A stretch of DNA of 45,141 nucleotides from Chloroflexota bacterium (GTDB lineage: Bacteria; Chloroflexota; Anaerolineae; Anaerolineales; Villigracilaceae): assembly GCA_019873655.1 (NCBI GenBank), contig JAIOAU010000022.1:1-45141 (forward strand), written 5' to 3'. The notes beneath the pieces are model-generated. The model was not told the DNA's origin. It did not search any database and worked only from the letters and a program-made list of their open reading frames with translations. Each line of letters starts with the position of its first letter. Positions within the stretch are counted from its first letter, which is position 1. Positions 16,072 through 26,394 of this stretch are shown here, in pieces. Position numbers and translations under genes: made by a program.

Positions 16072-16126
16072 TTTTACACAACCTTAACCTGTCATTAAAT
16101 AATCCACAAATGGATTGCAGTATCCT
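16072..16126 (+). promoter_or_regulatory. PHO-box-like direct-repeat array and -10 box
   Basis: Four 8-bp units spaced by 3 bp occur at 16072 (TTTTACAC), 16083 (CTTAACCT), 16094 (ATTAAATA) and 16105 (CACAAATG). The two central units fit the cyanobacterial PHO-box consensus (PyTTAAPyPy followed by T or A, 11-bp phasing) well or nearly so; the outer two fit poorly. A TATCCT at 16121-16126 lies 8 bp after the last unit, the usual distance between a PhoB-type site and the -10. The kinase and PstS-like genes lie downstream. This is a pattern match by eye, not a scored search. Confidence 0.5.
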
Positions 16127-16331
16127 GTAGTGGAAACACTGGCGCGGGTCAATTCGAGAGCCTGCAGCGCATGTCCCTCGAGCCTTTCTGCGGCCAGGTC
16201 AGGCATGGGTCTATCAGCGCCGGTCAAGCGTCTGCCCTCCCTTGCGCGGCCCAGACGGCCTTCGACGATGACCTTTTTCTCTGATGAACGCGTAATCGTG
16301 TTTCCTTCTCCTCTACTTGAACGTTTTTGAT

Positions 16332-16364
16332 GATGTACCCTGCCAGGCCGAGGCAGGGTACATC
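16332..16364 (+). other. Strong leader hairpin ahead of the histidine kinase
   Basis: GATGTACCCTGCC and GGCAGGGTACATC are perfect 13-bp arms around a 7-nt loop. The hairpin ends 36 bases before the kinase ATG, in a leader of roughly 270 nt if transcription begins after the PHO-like site. No T-tract follows, so translational control, RNA stability or a transcription-factor palindrome are all possible. Confidence 0.6.
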
Positions 16365-16400
16365 CCTGGAGATCATCGGAATCTGCCGCTCAGCCAGCGT

Positions 16401-18725
16401 ATGAATCTGCCATTTCGCCTCCTGAACCGGTTTCGTATTCGAGGCCTGCGAGCCAAACTGCTCCTGCCGATTGCGGGACTGATGGTCTTCTCGCTGGCCC
16501 TCAGCACGCTGGTTTTCGTCGGCGGCACAGCGCTGACCCGCAACCGGTTGCTCGACCAGCGCCTCGACCAGGACACCCGCCGTCTGACGCAGATTCTGGC
16601 CGGCAGGACGGCCGCCGTCGAATCTGCCGCCCGCGTCATGGCCGCTGACCCCGACATCAACGCCGCCCTGCAACAGAAAACGGAGGCCAGCCTGGCCGAA
16701 GTGGACGCCCGCGCCGTGGTCGTGCGCAACCGGTTCAACCTCGACCTGGTCCAGATCTACGATCGCCGCGGAGATGCCTGGGTCAACCTGGTCACCTCGG
16801 GCTTGTATCGCGTTTCCTCTCTGCTGGACGCGACCAAAGGAGACGCCGTCCAGGTCATCGTCTTCGACGACCGCCTGTTGCTCGTCGGCCGGGCGAGCGC
16901 CGCCGACGGCGGAACGGTCATCGCCGGCATCGATCTGGGCTCCGAACTCGAACGCATTGCCCGCAACGAGAACATCACCTCCCTGGTCGGCCTCCGCCTC
17001 GACGGGACGGGGGTGACCAGTCAGCCCGGCCTGTCCTTCTCTGACTTGCTCGACCAGAATCAGCATCTGGCTCGTCAGATGAGCCTCCCTCTGGGCGGGC
17101 AGGAACTCACCCTCGTCATCAGCCAGCCGACGACCGAGATCGACCGCGTCACCCAGACCGGTCTGTGGGTCGTCGTCCTCGCCTCGATCTTGACCGCCAG
17201 CCTGCTCGTCTTCCTGGGCTCGCGTCTGGTCGATTTGCTGCTTCACCCCATCCAGGACCTGGCCGCCATCTCCGAACAGGTGGCCAGCCGGCGGGATTTT
17301 ACGATCGCTCCCAGCGGTTCCCGCCGCCTCAACCTGCTGCGCATCGGCCAGGACGACGAAATCGGGCAACTGGAAAGTTCCTTCCAGCAAATGCTGGCCG
17401 AATTGCGGGACTTCTACCAGGACCTCGAAAGCAAGGTCGAAGCCCGCACCCGCCAGATTACCACCGCGGCGGAAATCGCCCGCGCCGCCACCTCCAGCCT
17501 GGACCTCGATCGGGTTCTGCGCACCGCGGTCGAGGAGATTTGCTCCCAGTTCGACTATTACTTTGCCGGCGTTTTCATCATCGATGGGAGGTCGGAAATC
17601 GTCTCTCTGCGGCAGGCGGCCGGCATGGCCACCATCGAGAACGAAATCAAGCGCATCGATTTGCCCCTCAGCACCCCCTCTCTCATCACCACCGCCATCA
17701 ACCGCCGCGAGACGCTCATCGTCCAGGACGTTTCCAAGTCCTCCCTCTACTTGCCGCTGGTGGTCTTGCCCGACACGCGCTCGGAGGCCGTCTTCCCGCT
17801 CGTCCATGCGGGCATGGTCATCGGGGCCCTGGACATCCAAAGCGACAAATTGGACGCTTTCCCGCCCGAAATCATCCACACCTTCGAAACGCTGGCCGTG
17901 CAAATCGCCATCGCCGTCCAAAACGCCATCGTCTACGATCGTCAGCGGACGCTCACCCGCCGCCTGGCCGAAATCGACCATCTCAAAGCCCAGTTGCTCG
18001 ACACGATGAGTCACGAATTGCGCACCCCGCTCAATTCGATCATCGGTTTCTCGAAGATCATTCTGAAAGGCCTCGACGGCGAAATCACAGAAGCCCAGCG
18101 CGTCGACCTGACGTCCATCCTCGAGAGCGGCCAGCACCTGTTGCGCATGATCAATGATATTCTCGACATTGCTCAGTTCGAGGCCGGCGAGATCAACCTC
18201 GACCTGCGCCCGATCAACCTGCGCCAGGAGGTGCTCTTCGTCATCTCGCGCCTGCAGGATGAACTGGACAAAAAGCGCATTCGTCTGGAGGTGGACGTCC
18301 CCCCCAACATGCCTTCTGTGATGGCAGATAATGTCCGCATCCAGCAAGTGCTGACCAACCTGCTGGCCAATGCCATCAAATTCACCGACGCCGGCAAGAT
18401 CAGCATCAGCGCCGCCTCCAGCGACCAGTGGGTGGTCGTCACCATCGAAGATACCGGCATCGGCATTGCTCCCGAGGACATCGGCAAACTCTTCCAGCCT
18501 TTCCTCCAGGTGGATGGTTCGTCCACCCGCCGTTTCGGGGGAATTGGCCTGGGCTTGAGCATCGCCCGGTACATCGTCGAGTTGCACGGCGGCCGCATCT
18601 GGGCGGAAGGCCGGCCCGGGGTCGGTTCGGTGTTCTCCTTCACCCTGCCGCTCGATCCGAGCGTCTCGCGCGCCTCGGCGCAAATGATGGATTTCAAAGA
18701 GACCAGAATCTTACAGGAAAGGTAA
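16401..18725 (+). CDS. Membrane sensor histidine kinase (sensor-HAMP-GAF-HisKA-HATPase)
   Basis: With the ATG at 16401 the protein has 774 residues. The order is TM1 (about 19-42), an extracytoplasmic sensor region of about 210 residues, TM2 (about 253-275), HAMP, a coiled linker, GAF (about 353-510), HisKA with SHELRTPLNSIIGF (phospho-acceptor His538), then the ATP-binding boxes NLLANAIKF, EDTGIGIA, LFQPF and GGIGLGLSIA. All catalytic boxes are intact. An in-frame TTG at 16317 would add 28 residues encoded by the leader hairpin, so I reject it. No response regulator is adjacent. A PstS-like lipoprotein gene follows after 7 bp, suggesting that the binding protein and kinase work together. Confidence 0.92.
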   Translation: MNLPFRLLNRFRIRGLRAKLLLPIAGLMVFSLALSTLVFVGGTALTRNRLLDQRLDQDTRRLTQILAGRTAAVESAARVMAADPDINAALQQKTEASLAEVDARAVVVRNRFNLDLVQIYDRRGDAWVNLVTSGLYRVSSLLDATKGDAVQVIVFDDRLLLVGRASAADGGTVIAGIDLGSELERIARNENITSLVGLRLDGTGVTSQPGLSFSDLLDQNQHLARQMSLPLGGQELTLVISQPTTEIDRVTQTGLWVVVLASILTASLLVFLGSRLVDLLLHPIQDLAAISEQVASRRDFTIAPSGSRRLNLLRIGQDDEIGQLESSFQQMLAELRDFYQDLESKVEARTRQITTAAEIARAATSSLDLDRVLRTAVEEICSQFDYYFAGVFIIDGRSEIVSLRQAAGMATIENEIKRIDLPLSTPSLITTAINRRETLIVQDVSKSSLYLPLVVLPDTRSEAVFPLVHAGMVIGALDIQSDKLDAFPPEIIHTFETLAVQIAIAVQNAIVYDRQRTLTRRLAEIDHLKAQLLDTMSHELRTPLNSIIGFSKIILKGLDGEITEAQRVDLTSILESGQHLLRMINDILDIAQFEAGEINLDLRPINLRQEVLFVISRLQDELDKKRIRLEVDVPPNMPSVMADNVRIQQVLTNLLANAIKFTDAGKISISAASSDQWVVVTIEDTGIGIAPEDIGKLFQPFLQVDGSSTRRFGGIGLGLSIARYIVELHGGRIWAEGRPGVGSVFSFTLPLDPSVSRASAQMMDFKETRILQER

Positions 18726-18732
18726 ACAGGCG

Positions 18733-19560
18733 ATGAAAAAAGCAATCTTCCTCTGGGCAATCCTTCTCTTGTTCCTGAGCGCTTGTGGGCCCTCGGCCGG
18801 CGCTCCCCCAGAAGCGAGCAACACTCCCTTGTTCGGCGAATTGACCTTCGCCGGCAGCACCACCGTCCAGCCGCTGGCAGGGGCGCTGGGGGAGGCTTTC
18901 CAGGAACGCCACCCGGATGTCCGCTTGAATATCGCCGCCGGAGGCACCCGCGTCGGCATTCAGGCCATCCACGACGGGACGGTGGACATCGGCATGGCCT
19001 CGCGCGCCCTCAGCGCCGAGGAAGCCCAAGGGATCACCGTCCACGTCATCGCCCTGGACGTGATCGCCATCGTCGTTCACCCGAGCAATCCTCTCGATGA
19101 CCTCGACATGGAAACGCTGGCGGCCATCTACCGCGGCGAAGTGACCAACTGGAACCAAATCGGCGGCCCGGACCTGGAGATTGCGCCGATCGCCCGCGAG
19201 ACCAGTTCCGGGACGCGCGGCGCCTTCGACGAACTGGTCCTGGGCGGGGAAGAACCTGTCGCCTCCGGCCTGCTGACGGCGGTCACCGCCGGCGACATGG
19301 CCGCCATGGTCGCCACCCGGCCGGGCGCCATCGGTTACGTTGGCTTCGGGAATATCACCAGCAATCTCAAGGTTCTCGCCATTGACGGCGTTGCTCCCTC
19401 CAGCGAGACCGCCCGCAGCGGAGAATATCCGCTCGTCCGTCCGCTCAGCCTGCTGACCGGCCCGCTCTCCCAGCCGCTGGCCGACGAGTTCATCAACTTC
19501 GTCCTGAGCCCCGAAGGGCAGCAGATCGTCGAAGAGGCCGGCTGGATTCCGGTGCGGTGA
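18733..19560 (+). CDS. PstS-like phosphate-binding lipoprotein
   Basis: The 275-residue lipoprotein (signal MKKAIFLWAILLLFLSAC, lipobox LSAC) belongs to the PstS/PBP-like family: LTFAGSTTVQPLAGAL near the mature N-terminus, IAAGGTRVGIQAIHDGTVDIGMASR, EVTNWNQIGG and ARETSSGTRGAF, the last resembling the phosphate-binding loop. It would bind phosphate or a similar oxyanion outside the membrane. The transporter genes pstC, pstA and pstB are not next to it; instead it is 7 bp downstream of a sensor kinase, so a sensing role is plausible. Fe(III) or molybdate binding are less likely alternatives. Confidence 0.88.
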   Translation: MKKAIFLWAILLLFLSACGPSAGAPPEASNTPLFGELTFAGSTTVQPLAGALGEAFQERHPDVRLNIAAGGTRVGIQAIHDGTVDIGMASRALSAEEAQGITVHVIALDVIAIVVHPSNPLDDLDMETLAAIYRGEVTNWNQIGGPDLEIAPIARETSSGTRGAFDELVLGGEEPVASGLLTAVTAGDMAAMVATRPGAIGYVGFGNITSNLKVLAIDGVAPSSETARSGEYPLVRPLSLLTGPLSQPLADEFINFVLSPEGQQIVEEAGWIPVR

Positions 19561-19719
19561 GCGCGCCCCGATCGCCTCGGACTCGAGTCGAGGCCGGTTG
19601 CATGGCGAGGGGAAGAAAGGGCCGCGTCTGGGCGAGGAGAGCGCGATTCGCGACGCCTTTTCCTTAAACACAATTTTTACCTTTCTCCAACTTCCCTCCA
19701 ACACATCCTGACTATATTT

Positions 19720-19751
19720 TTGTAGGACAACTGCGAGCAGTTGTCCTACAA
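19720..19751. promoter_or_regulatory. 32-bp palindrome before clpB
   Basis: TTGTAGGACAACTGC and GCAGTTGTCCTACAA are perfect 15-bp inverted arms around GA. It ends 26 bp before the clpB start, after TATATTTT (19714-19721). It is neither the HrcA CIRCE site nor the HspR HAIR site. It may be a heat-shock operator, the terminator of the PstS-like gene, or a dispersed palindromic repeat. The rest of 19561-19719 shows nothing I recognise. Confidence 0.55.
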
Positions 19752-19777
19752 GCACTTATCGGTAAGGAGAACGTACC

Positions 19778-22396
<2,619 letters not shown>

Positions 22397-22417
22397 TGCT
22401 GACGATTCCCCGTCTCC

Positions 22418-22573
22418 TTGACGCCGCCTCTTGATGGGCGTACAATCGTTGGCAAGCGATGAGGCTCGCTGGCTGTTTGCAAACCACCTTTACTGGTTGA
22501 TAGCCTCTGTCAGTATCCCCCTGGCAGAGGCTGTTTGTTTGCCTGCCGCCGGGAAATCCAGAAAGGAAAAGCG
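22418..22573 (+). promoter_or_regulatory. Promoter and structured leader of the MFS gene
   Basis: TTGACG (22418-22423) and TACAAT (22441-22446) are separated by 17 bp, a good housekeeping promoter. About 120 nt of leader follow. It contains a small stem (AGCGA with TCGCT near 22455-22470) and a strong hairpin with arms GCCTCTGTCAG (22503-22513) and CTGGCAGAGGC (22521-22531), followed by TGTTTGTTTG. The second hairpin resembles an intrinsic terminator placed between promoter and gene, so attenuation or a riboswitch is possible. I do not recognise a known riboswitch class. Confidence 0.55.
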
Positions 22574-23773
22574 ATGGACAAACAAGAACCCCCTCCCCCC
22601 GTCCCCGAAACGGCGCAAAATGGACTGGAGCGGAACGTAGTCGCCCTGGGCTGGGTGGCCTTCTTTGGCAGCCTGGCGCAGGATATGATTCAGCCCATCC
22701 TGCCGATTTTCTATGAGTCGGTGCTCGGCCTGAGCAAAGAGTTCATCGGTCTGATTGAAGGCGCGCTGACCACCGTGGTCAGCCTGATGAAGATTGGGGC
22801 CGGCTACCTGTCGGACGCGCTCGGCGTGCGCAAAGCGATTGTGTTCGTCGGGTACGCCTTCTCGGCGGCGGCGCGCTTCCTGCTCGGCTTTGCCGGGAGC
22901 GGCGCGGCGGCGTTTGGCCTGCGCGTCACCGATGGGGTCGGCAAGGGACTGAAAGACGCGCCGCGCGACGCGCTGGTGGCCGGGTCGGCGGGCAGCCGCA
23001 AACTGGGCCTGGCCTTTGGCATCCAGCGCACGCTGGATACGCTCGGCTCGGCGGTCGGGCCGCTGGCCGCCTACGGTCTGCTGCGCCTGTGGGCCGACCA
23101 TGCCGACAAATACCGCCAGGTCTTTTGGGTGGCGGGCGTGATTGCCGCCCTGCCGCTCGTGATTATCGGGCTGTGGGTGCGCGAGCGCAAAATGCCGGTC
23201 AAGAAACAGCCCATCTCGCTGGAGGTCTTTCGCGGCCCCTTTGCCGCCTTCCTGGTGATTATGCTGCTCTTCACCCTGGGCAACTCGTCCGACGCCTTCC
23301 TCATCCTGCGCGCCCAGAACATCGGCGTCGCGGACGCGACCATCCCCCTCATCATTGCCCTGTTCAACCTGGTTTCGGCCCTGGCCGCCATCCCGGCGGG
23401 ACGGTTGTCCGACCGCATCGGTCGGCGGAACGCCATCCTCATCGGCTGGGCGGTCTATGCCCTGGCCTATTTGGGGTTTGCGCTGGCCAAAAGCCCGCTC
23501 CTGGTTTGGGCCTTGTATGCCTTCTACGGCCTGTACTACGCCTTCACCGAAGGCGCGGCCAAGGCGATGGTGGCCGAACTGGTTCCCGAAGACAGCCGGG
23601 GCGCGGCCTATGGCCTGTACAACGCTTCGGTGGGGGTGATGGCGCTTCCGGCGAGTCTGCTGGCCGGGGTGTTGTGGAACCGGGTTTCTGCCTCCGCCCC
23701 GTTTGCGTTCGGCGCGTTGATGGCGTTCGCGGCCTTCGTCGCCATCCTGTTCCTGCCCAAACTGGCCCGCTGA
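22574..23773 (+). CDS. MFS transporter
   Basis: The 399-residue protein has 12 predicted membrane segments. The inter-helix motif A appears as GYLSDALGVRKA and, in the second half, GRLSDRIGRRNA. TDGVGKGLKDAPRDALVAG after helix 4 is typical of a group of MFS proteins of unknown substrate. The start ATG at 22574 follows GAAAGGAAAAGCG; an upstream in-frame start would lie in the leader. Drug, sugar or metal-complex export cannot be told apart from sequence. Confidence 0.88.
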   Translation: MDKQEPPPPVPETAQNGLERNVVALGWVAFFGSLAQDMIQPILPIFYESVLGLSKEFIGLIEGALTTVVSLMKIGAGYLSDALGVRKAIVFVGYAFSAAARFLLGFAGSGAAAFGLRVTDGVGKGLKDAPRDALVAGSAGSRKLGLAFGIQRTLDTLGSAVGPLAAYGLLRLWADHADKYRQVFWVAGVIAALPLVIIGLWVRERKMPVKKQPISLEVFRGPFAAFLVIMLLFTLGNSSDAFLILRAQNIGVADATIPLIIALFNLVSALAAIPAGRLSDRIGRRNAILIGWAVYALAYLGFALAKSPLLVWALYAFYGLYYAFTEGAAKAMVAELVPEDSRGAAYGLYNASVGVMALPASLLAGVLWNRVSASAPFAFGALMAFAAFVAILFLPKLAR

Positions 23774-23777
23774 TGGG

Positions 23778-23936
23778 ATGACGACAGACGGTCTCGTAAC
23801 GATTGAAAAGGACGGGGAACTCGTCAACGTCCTCGCCGCTGACCTGCGCCTCGGCGATCTGGTGGGCCAAATTTGTGGCTTGACGAACCGCTCCCCTACG
23901 ATAAAATTGCAAAAACCACTCAGGAGAAAAAAATGA
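23778..23936 (+). CDS. Possible small protein of unknown function (52 aa)
   Basis: An ATG ORF between the MFS gene and the FG-GAP lipoprotein encodes MTTDGLVTIEKDGELVNVLA and onwards. Its stop TGA overlaps the next gene's ATG region (ATGA). Third codon positions are GC-biased like real genes for about the first 35 codons and less so at the end. There is no strong Shine-Dalgarno. It could instead be a gene remnant or chance ORF. Confidence 0.3.
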   Translation: MTTDGLVTIEKDGELVNVLAADLRLGDLVGQICGLTNRSPTIKLQKPLRRKK

Positions 23937-25102
23937 AATCTTTCATCTTTGGTTTGGGAGGAATCCTCCTCGTTCTGCTGACCCTGGCTGCCTGCGGCCT
24001 GTCTCCGCAACCGGCACCCACCGCTGCGCCCCAGCCAACCGTCCCGCCCGACGAACCCACCGCCGCTCCCGCGCCGACGATTCCCTTCCACGCCGGCTTC
24101 GATTACGACGGGGACGGACGCAGCGACGCGGCGCTGTTCACCCCGAATGGCTGGCAGACCGCTCTCTCGTCCGGCGCGGGCTTCGACGCCCCCGCCAGCG
24201 GTCCCTGGGCGGCCAACCTGGGCATGTGGGGTGAAATTCCCTTTGCCGGCGATTTCAACGGCGACGGCAAAACCGACGTTGCCGTATTGAACTGGAACGG
24301 CGAGTTCTGGGTGGGGCTTTCCACCGGCTCCTCCTTCGATGGCGAAGGCAGCGGCCTCTGGGCCTCTCCCGCCGGCCTGTGGGGCGGCATTCCGCTCTCC
24401 GGCGATTTCGACGGCGATGGGCGCGATGACGTTCTGGTCTTCACCGAGAACGACGGCCTGCGGGTCGGCCTCTCCACCGGAACGAGTTTCGACGCTCCCA
24501 ACAGCGGGCGCTGGAATTCTCCCGCCGGGTTGTGGAGCGAACAGCCCTTCACCGGCGATTTCGACGGCGACGGCAAGGACGACATGGCCATCCTCAACTG
24601 GCAGGGACAGGTGTGGGTTGGTCTCTCGTCGGGGAGCGGCTTCGATGCGCCCGGCGGCGGCCAGTGGCCGGTCAGAGAAGCCCCCTGGGGCGGCATGCCG
24701 CTCAGCGGCGACTTCAACGGCGACGGCAAGACCGACCTGGCCGTCTTCACGCCCGAAAGTATATGGAAGGTCAACCTGTCTTCCGGTTCCTCTTTCGACG
24801 CCGAAGGCAGCGGCGACTGGAATTCCGCCGCCGGCTTGTGGGGCGAACTGCCCACCGTCGGCGATTTCGACGGGGACGGCAGGACGGACATCGCCATTCT
24901 GAACGGCAACAGCGAATGGTGGGTGGGGCTTTCTACCGGCGCTTCCTTCGACGCCCCCGGCAGCGGACTCTGGCCATCCGTCGCCGGAACCTGGTGCGAT
25001 GTTCCGCTCAACGCCCCCGATTTCTGGCGCTTCGACCATCTGACGCCCAACATGCAAAACATCTGGGAAGGCCGTTTCCGGCTGGCCGGTTGCGGACAAT
25101 AG
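23933..25102 (+). CDS. Lipoprotein with six FG-GAP/VCBS-type calcium-binding repeats
   Basis: The 389-residue product has a lipoprotein signal (lipobox LAAC, Cys21), a Pro/Ala/Thr spacer to about residue 52, then six repeats of about 51 residues. Each begins with a DxDGDG or DxNGDG calcium loop (DYDGDGRSD, DFNGDGKTD, DFDGDGRDD, DFDGDGKDD, DFNGDGKTD, DFDGDGRTD) followed by a strand such as VAVLNW and a WVGLSTGSSFD block. This predicts an integrin-alpha-like beta-propeller on the cell surface. The start is chosen by the signal peptide and CAGGAG upstream. Function unknown; adhesion or polysaccharide binding is typical for the fold. Confidence 0.85.
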   Translation: MKSFIFGLGGILLVLLTLAACGLSPQPAPTAAPQPTVPPDEPTAAPAPTIPFHAGFDYDGDGRSDAALFTPNGWQTALSSGAGFDAPASGPWAANLGMWGEIPFAGDFNGDGKTDVAVLNWNGEFWVGLSTGSSFDGEGSGLWASPAGLWGGIPLSGDFDGDGRDDVLVFTENDGLRVGLSTGTSFDAPNSGRWNSPAGLWSEQPFTGDFDGDGKDDMAILNWQGQVWVGLSSGSGFDAPGGGQWPVREAPWGGMPLSGDFNGDGKTDLAVFTPESIWKVNLSSGSSFDAEGSGDWNSAAGLWGELPTVGDFDGDGRTDIAILNGNSEWWVGLSTGASFDAPGSGLWPSVAGTWCDVPLNAPDFWRFDHLTPNMQNIWEGRFRLAGCGQ

Positions 25103-25189
25103 ACTTTTGCCCGGCTTGACATCCGGTCCGCGTCCGCGCCTGACAAGCCGGACGAATACCATCCCCTTTCCCTCGTTCTCTTAAAATCA

Positions 25190-25225
25190 GGGGCTGCCCC
25201 GAAAGATGGGGCAGCCCTGCTTTTT
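25190..25225 (+). terminator. Rho-independent terminator after the FG-GAP gene
   Basis: GGGCTGCCCC (25191-25200) and GGGGCAGCCC (25208-25217) pair around GAAAGAT and are followed by TGCTTTTT. On the minus strand the hairpin is followed by TGATTTT, so it may also end the tRNA transcript. Confidence 0.9.
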
Positions 25226-25269
25226 GGGTTAATCAGGGTTCCTGACCTGCATGACCGCGCTATGCAGAG

Positions 25270-25341
25270 TACCCCTGGACAGACTCGAACTGTCGCTTTC
25301 GGCTCCGGAGGCCGACGCTCTATCCACTGAGCTACAGGGGC
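25270..25341 (-). tRNA. tRNA-Arg (anticodon CCG)
   Basis: The 72-nt cloverleaf read on the minus strand has acceptor arms GCCCCTG and CAGGGGT (one G-U pair) with discriminator A, and D-arm GCTC/GAGC. The anticodon stem TCGGC/GCCGA holds loop CTCCGGA (anticodon CCG), and T-arm GACAG/CTGTC holds TTCGAGT. CCA is not encoded (CTC follows). It decodes CGG, a frequent arginine codon in this GC-rich DNA. Confidence 0.95.
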
Positions 25342-25379
25342 AGCGCCCAAAATTTTACCACAAACTCAAGACAGCCCGT

Positions 25380-26369
25380 TCAGACTCTCACCACGAGAGC
25401 CAGACGGGCCAGTTCGGCCCGCAGATTCTGGATGATGGCCGCATTGCCGCCTTCGTCGCCGACCTTGGCCAGTTGCTGTTTCTTGTGGGCCAGTTCGCCG
25501 CAGACCTGGAAGAAGCGGGCGGTGGCCCGGTACCGTCCGTTGAAGAGGGCTGTCAGCCGCGCCCACGTTTGCCGCCACGTGGAGCAGGCGGCCTGGTACT
25601 GGGGAGGATAGATCACTCCGGCGTTGACCTCCTCCATCAGGTGCTTGCGCAAATAGGATTGCTCGTGAAGGACGGCCCAGATGGCAATCCCGCCCATGAA
25701 CAACCAGCCGGTCCAGTCAATGAGGGTGCTGAGGGCCAGTCCGCCTAGGCCGCTCATCAGGCCGGCCAGGGTGTTGTGAAAGGCATGCGTGAACATTGCC
25801 GCCGCCAGGCCCAGGATGGGCGCCAGGATTTTGACCGCCCAGTTGCGGTTCAGGCGCGCCAGCGCCAGCCCGATGCCGAAGAAGGCCGTGTAGAACGGAT
25901 GCTGCCAGCCGACCAGGATGATGCGGATGAACGACAGGAGCATCACCCCGCCCCAGCCGCCTTCCAGGTAGCCGTAATTGAAGATGTAGTACGAGTTTTC
26001 GGTGGCGGCGAAGCCCAGGGCGGCCACCCCGGCGTAAATCATCCCGTCCAGCACCGAGTCGAACTCGCGGCGGAAGACCAGGAAGACAATCAGGACCGCC
26101 AGGCCCTTGAGCGTCTCTTCGACCACCGGAGCGATGATCGAAGCCGAGGTAAACTCGGCGGCGCTTTCCGAACCGGCGAGACTGAAGATTCCGATCGAGA
26201 AGGTGGTGTTGATGATGAACGCCGACCCGGCCGCCACGACCGCCCCCCACAGAAAAACGCCGCCCAAGAGCAGTTTGGGCTCCTTCTCGTAGCGGTCCAG
26301 CCAGTAGAGAAAATAGGCAAACAACAAGGATGTCGAAAAGCCGAGAAAGATCGAGACCAACAGACCCAT
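25380..26369 (-). CDS. PrsW-family intramembrane metalloprotease
   Basis: The 329-residue protein has eight or so membrane segments and the three conserved elements of the PrsW/CPBP-like abortive-infection superfamily: EETLKG after IIAPVV, HPFYTAFFG, and HAFHNT, which together provide Glu and His metal ligands. PrsW of Bacillus cleaves an anti-sigma factor; the substrate here is unknown and no anti-sigma gene is nearby. A soluble tail of about 90 residues follows the last membrane segment. GGAGGTG precedes the start. Confidence 0.85.
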   Translation of the reverse strand: MGLLVSIFLGFSTSLLFAYFLYWLDRYEKEPKLLLGGVFLWGAVVAAGSAFIINTTFSIGIFSLAGSESAAEFTSASIIAPVVEETLKGLAVLIVFLVFRREFDSVLDGMIYAGVAALGFAATENSYYIFNYGYLEGGWGGVMLLSFIRIILVGWQHPFYTAFFGIGLALARLNRNWAVKILAPILGLAAAMFTHAFHNTLAGLMSGLGGLALSTLIDWTGWLFMGGIAIWAVLHEQSYLRKHLMEEVNAGVIYPPQYQAACSTWRQTWARLTALFNGRYRATARFFQVCGELAHKKQQLAKVGDEGGNAAIIQNLRAELARLALVVRV

Positions 26370-26394
26370 GACGCACCTCCTGGAAAAACTGCTT

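Noticed and set aside
16317-16400. TTG start adding 28 residues to the histidine kinase
   Set aside because: The extension is encoded by a perfect hairpin and has no ribosome binding site; ATG at 16401 opens directly onto the first membrane helix.
19561-19777. CIRCE or HAIR heat-shock operator before clpB
   Set aside because: Neither TTAGCACTC/GAGTGCTAA nor CTTGAGT/ACTCAAG is present; only the unrelated palindrome is found.
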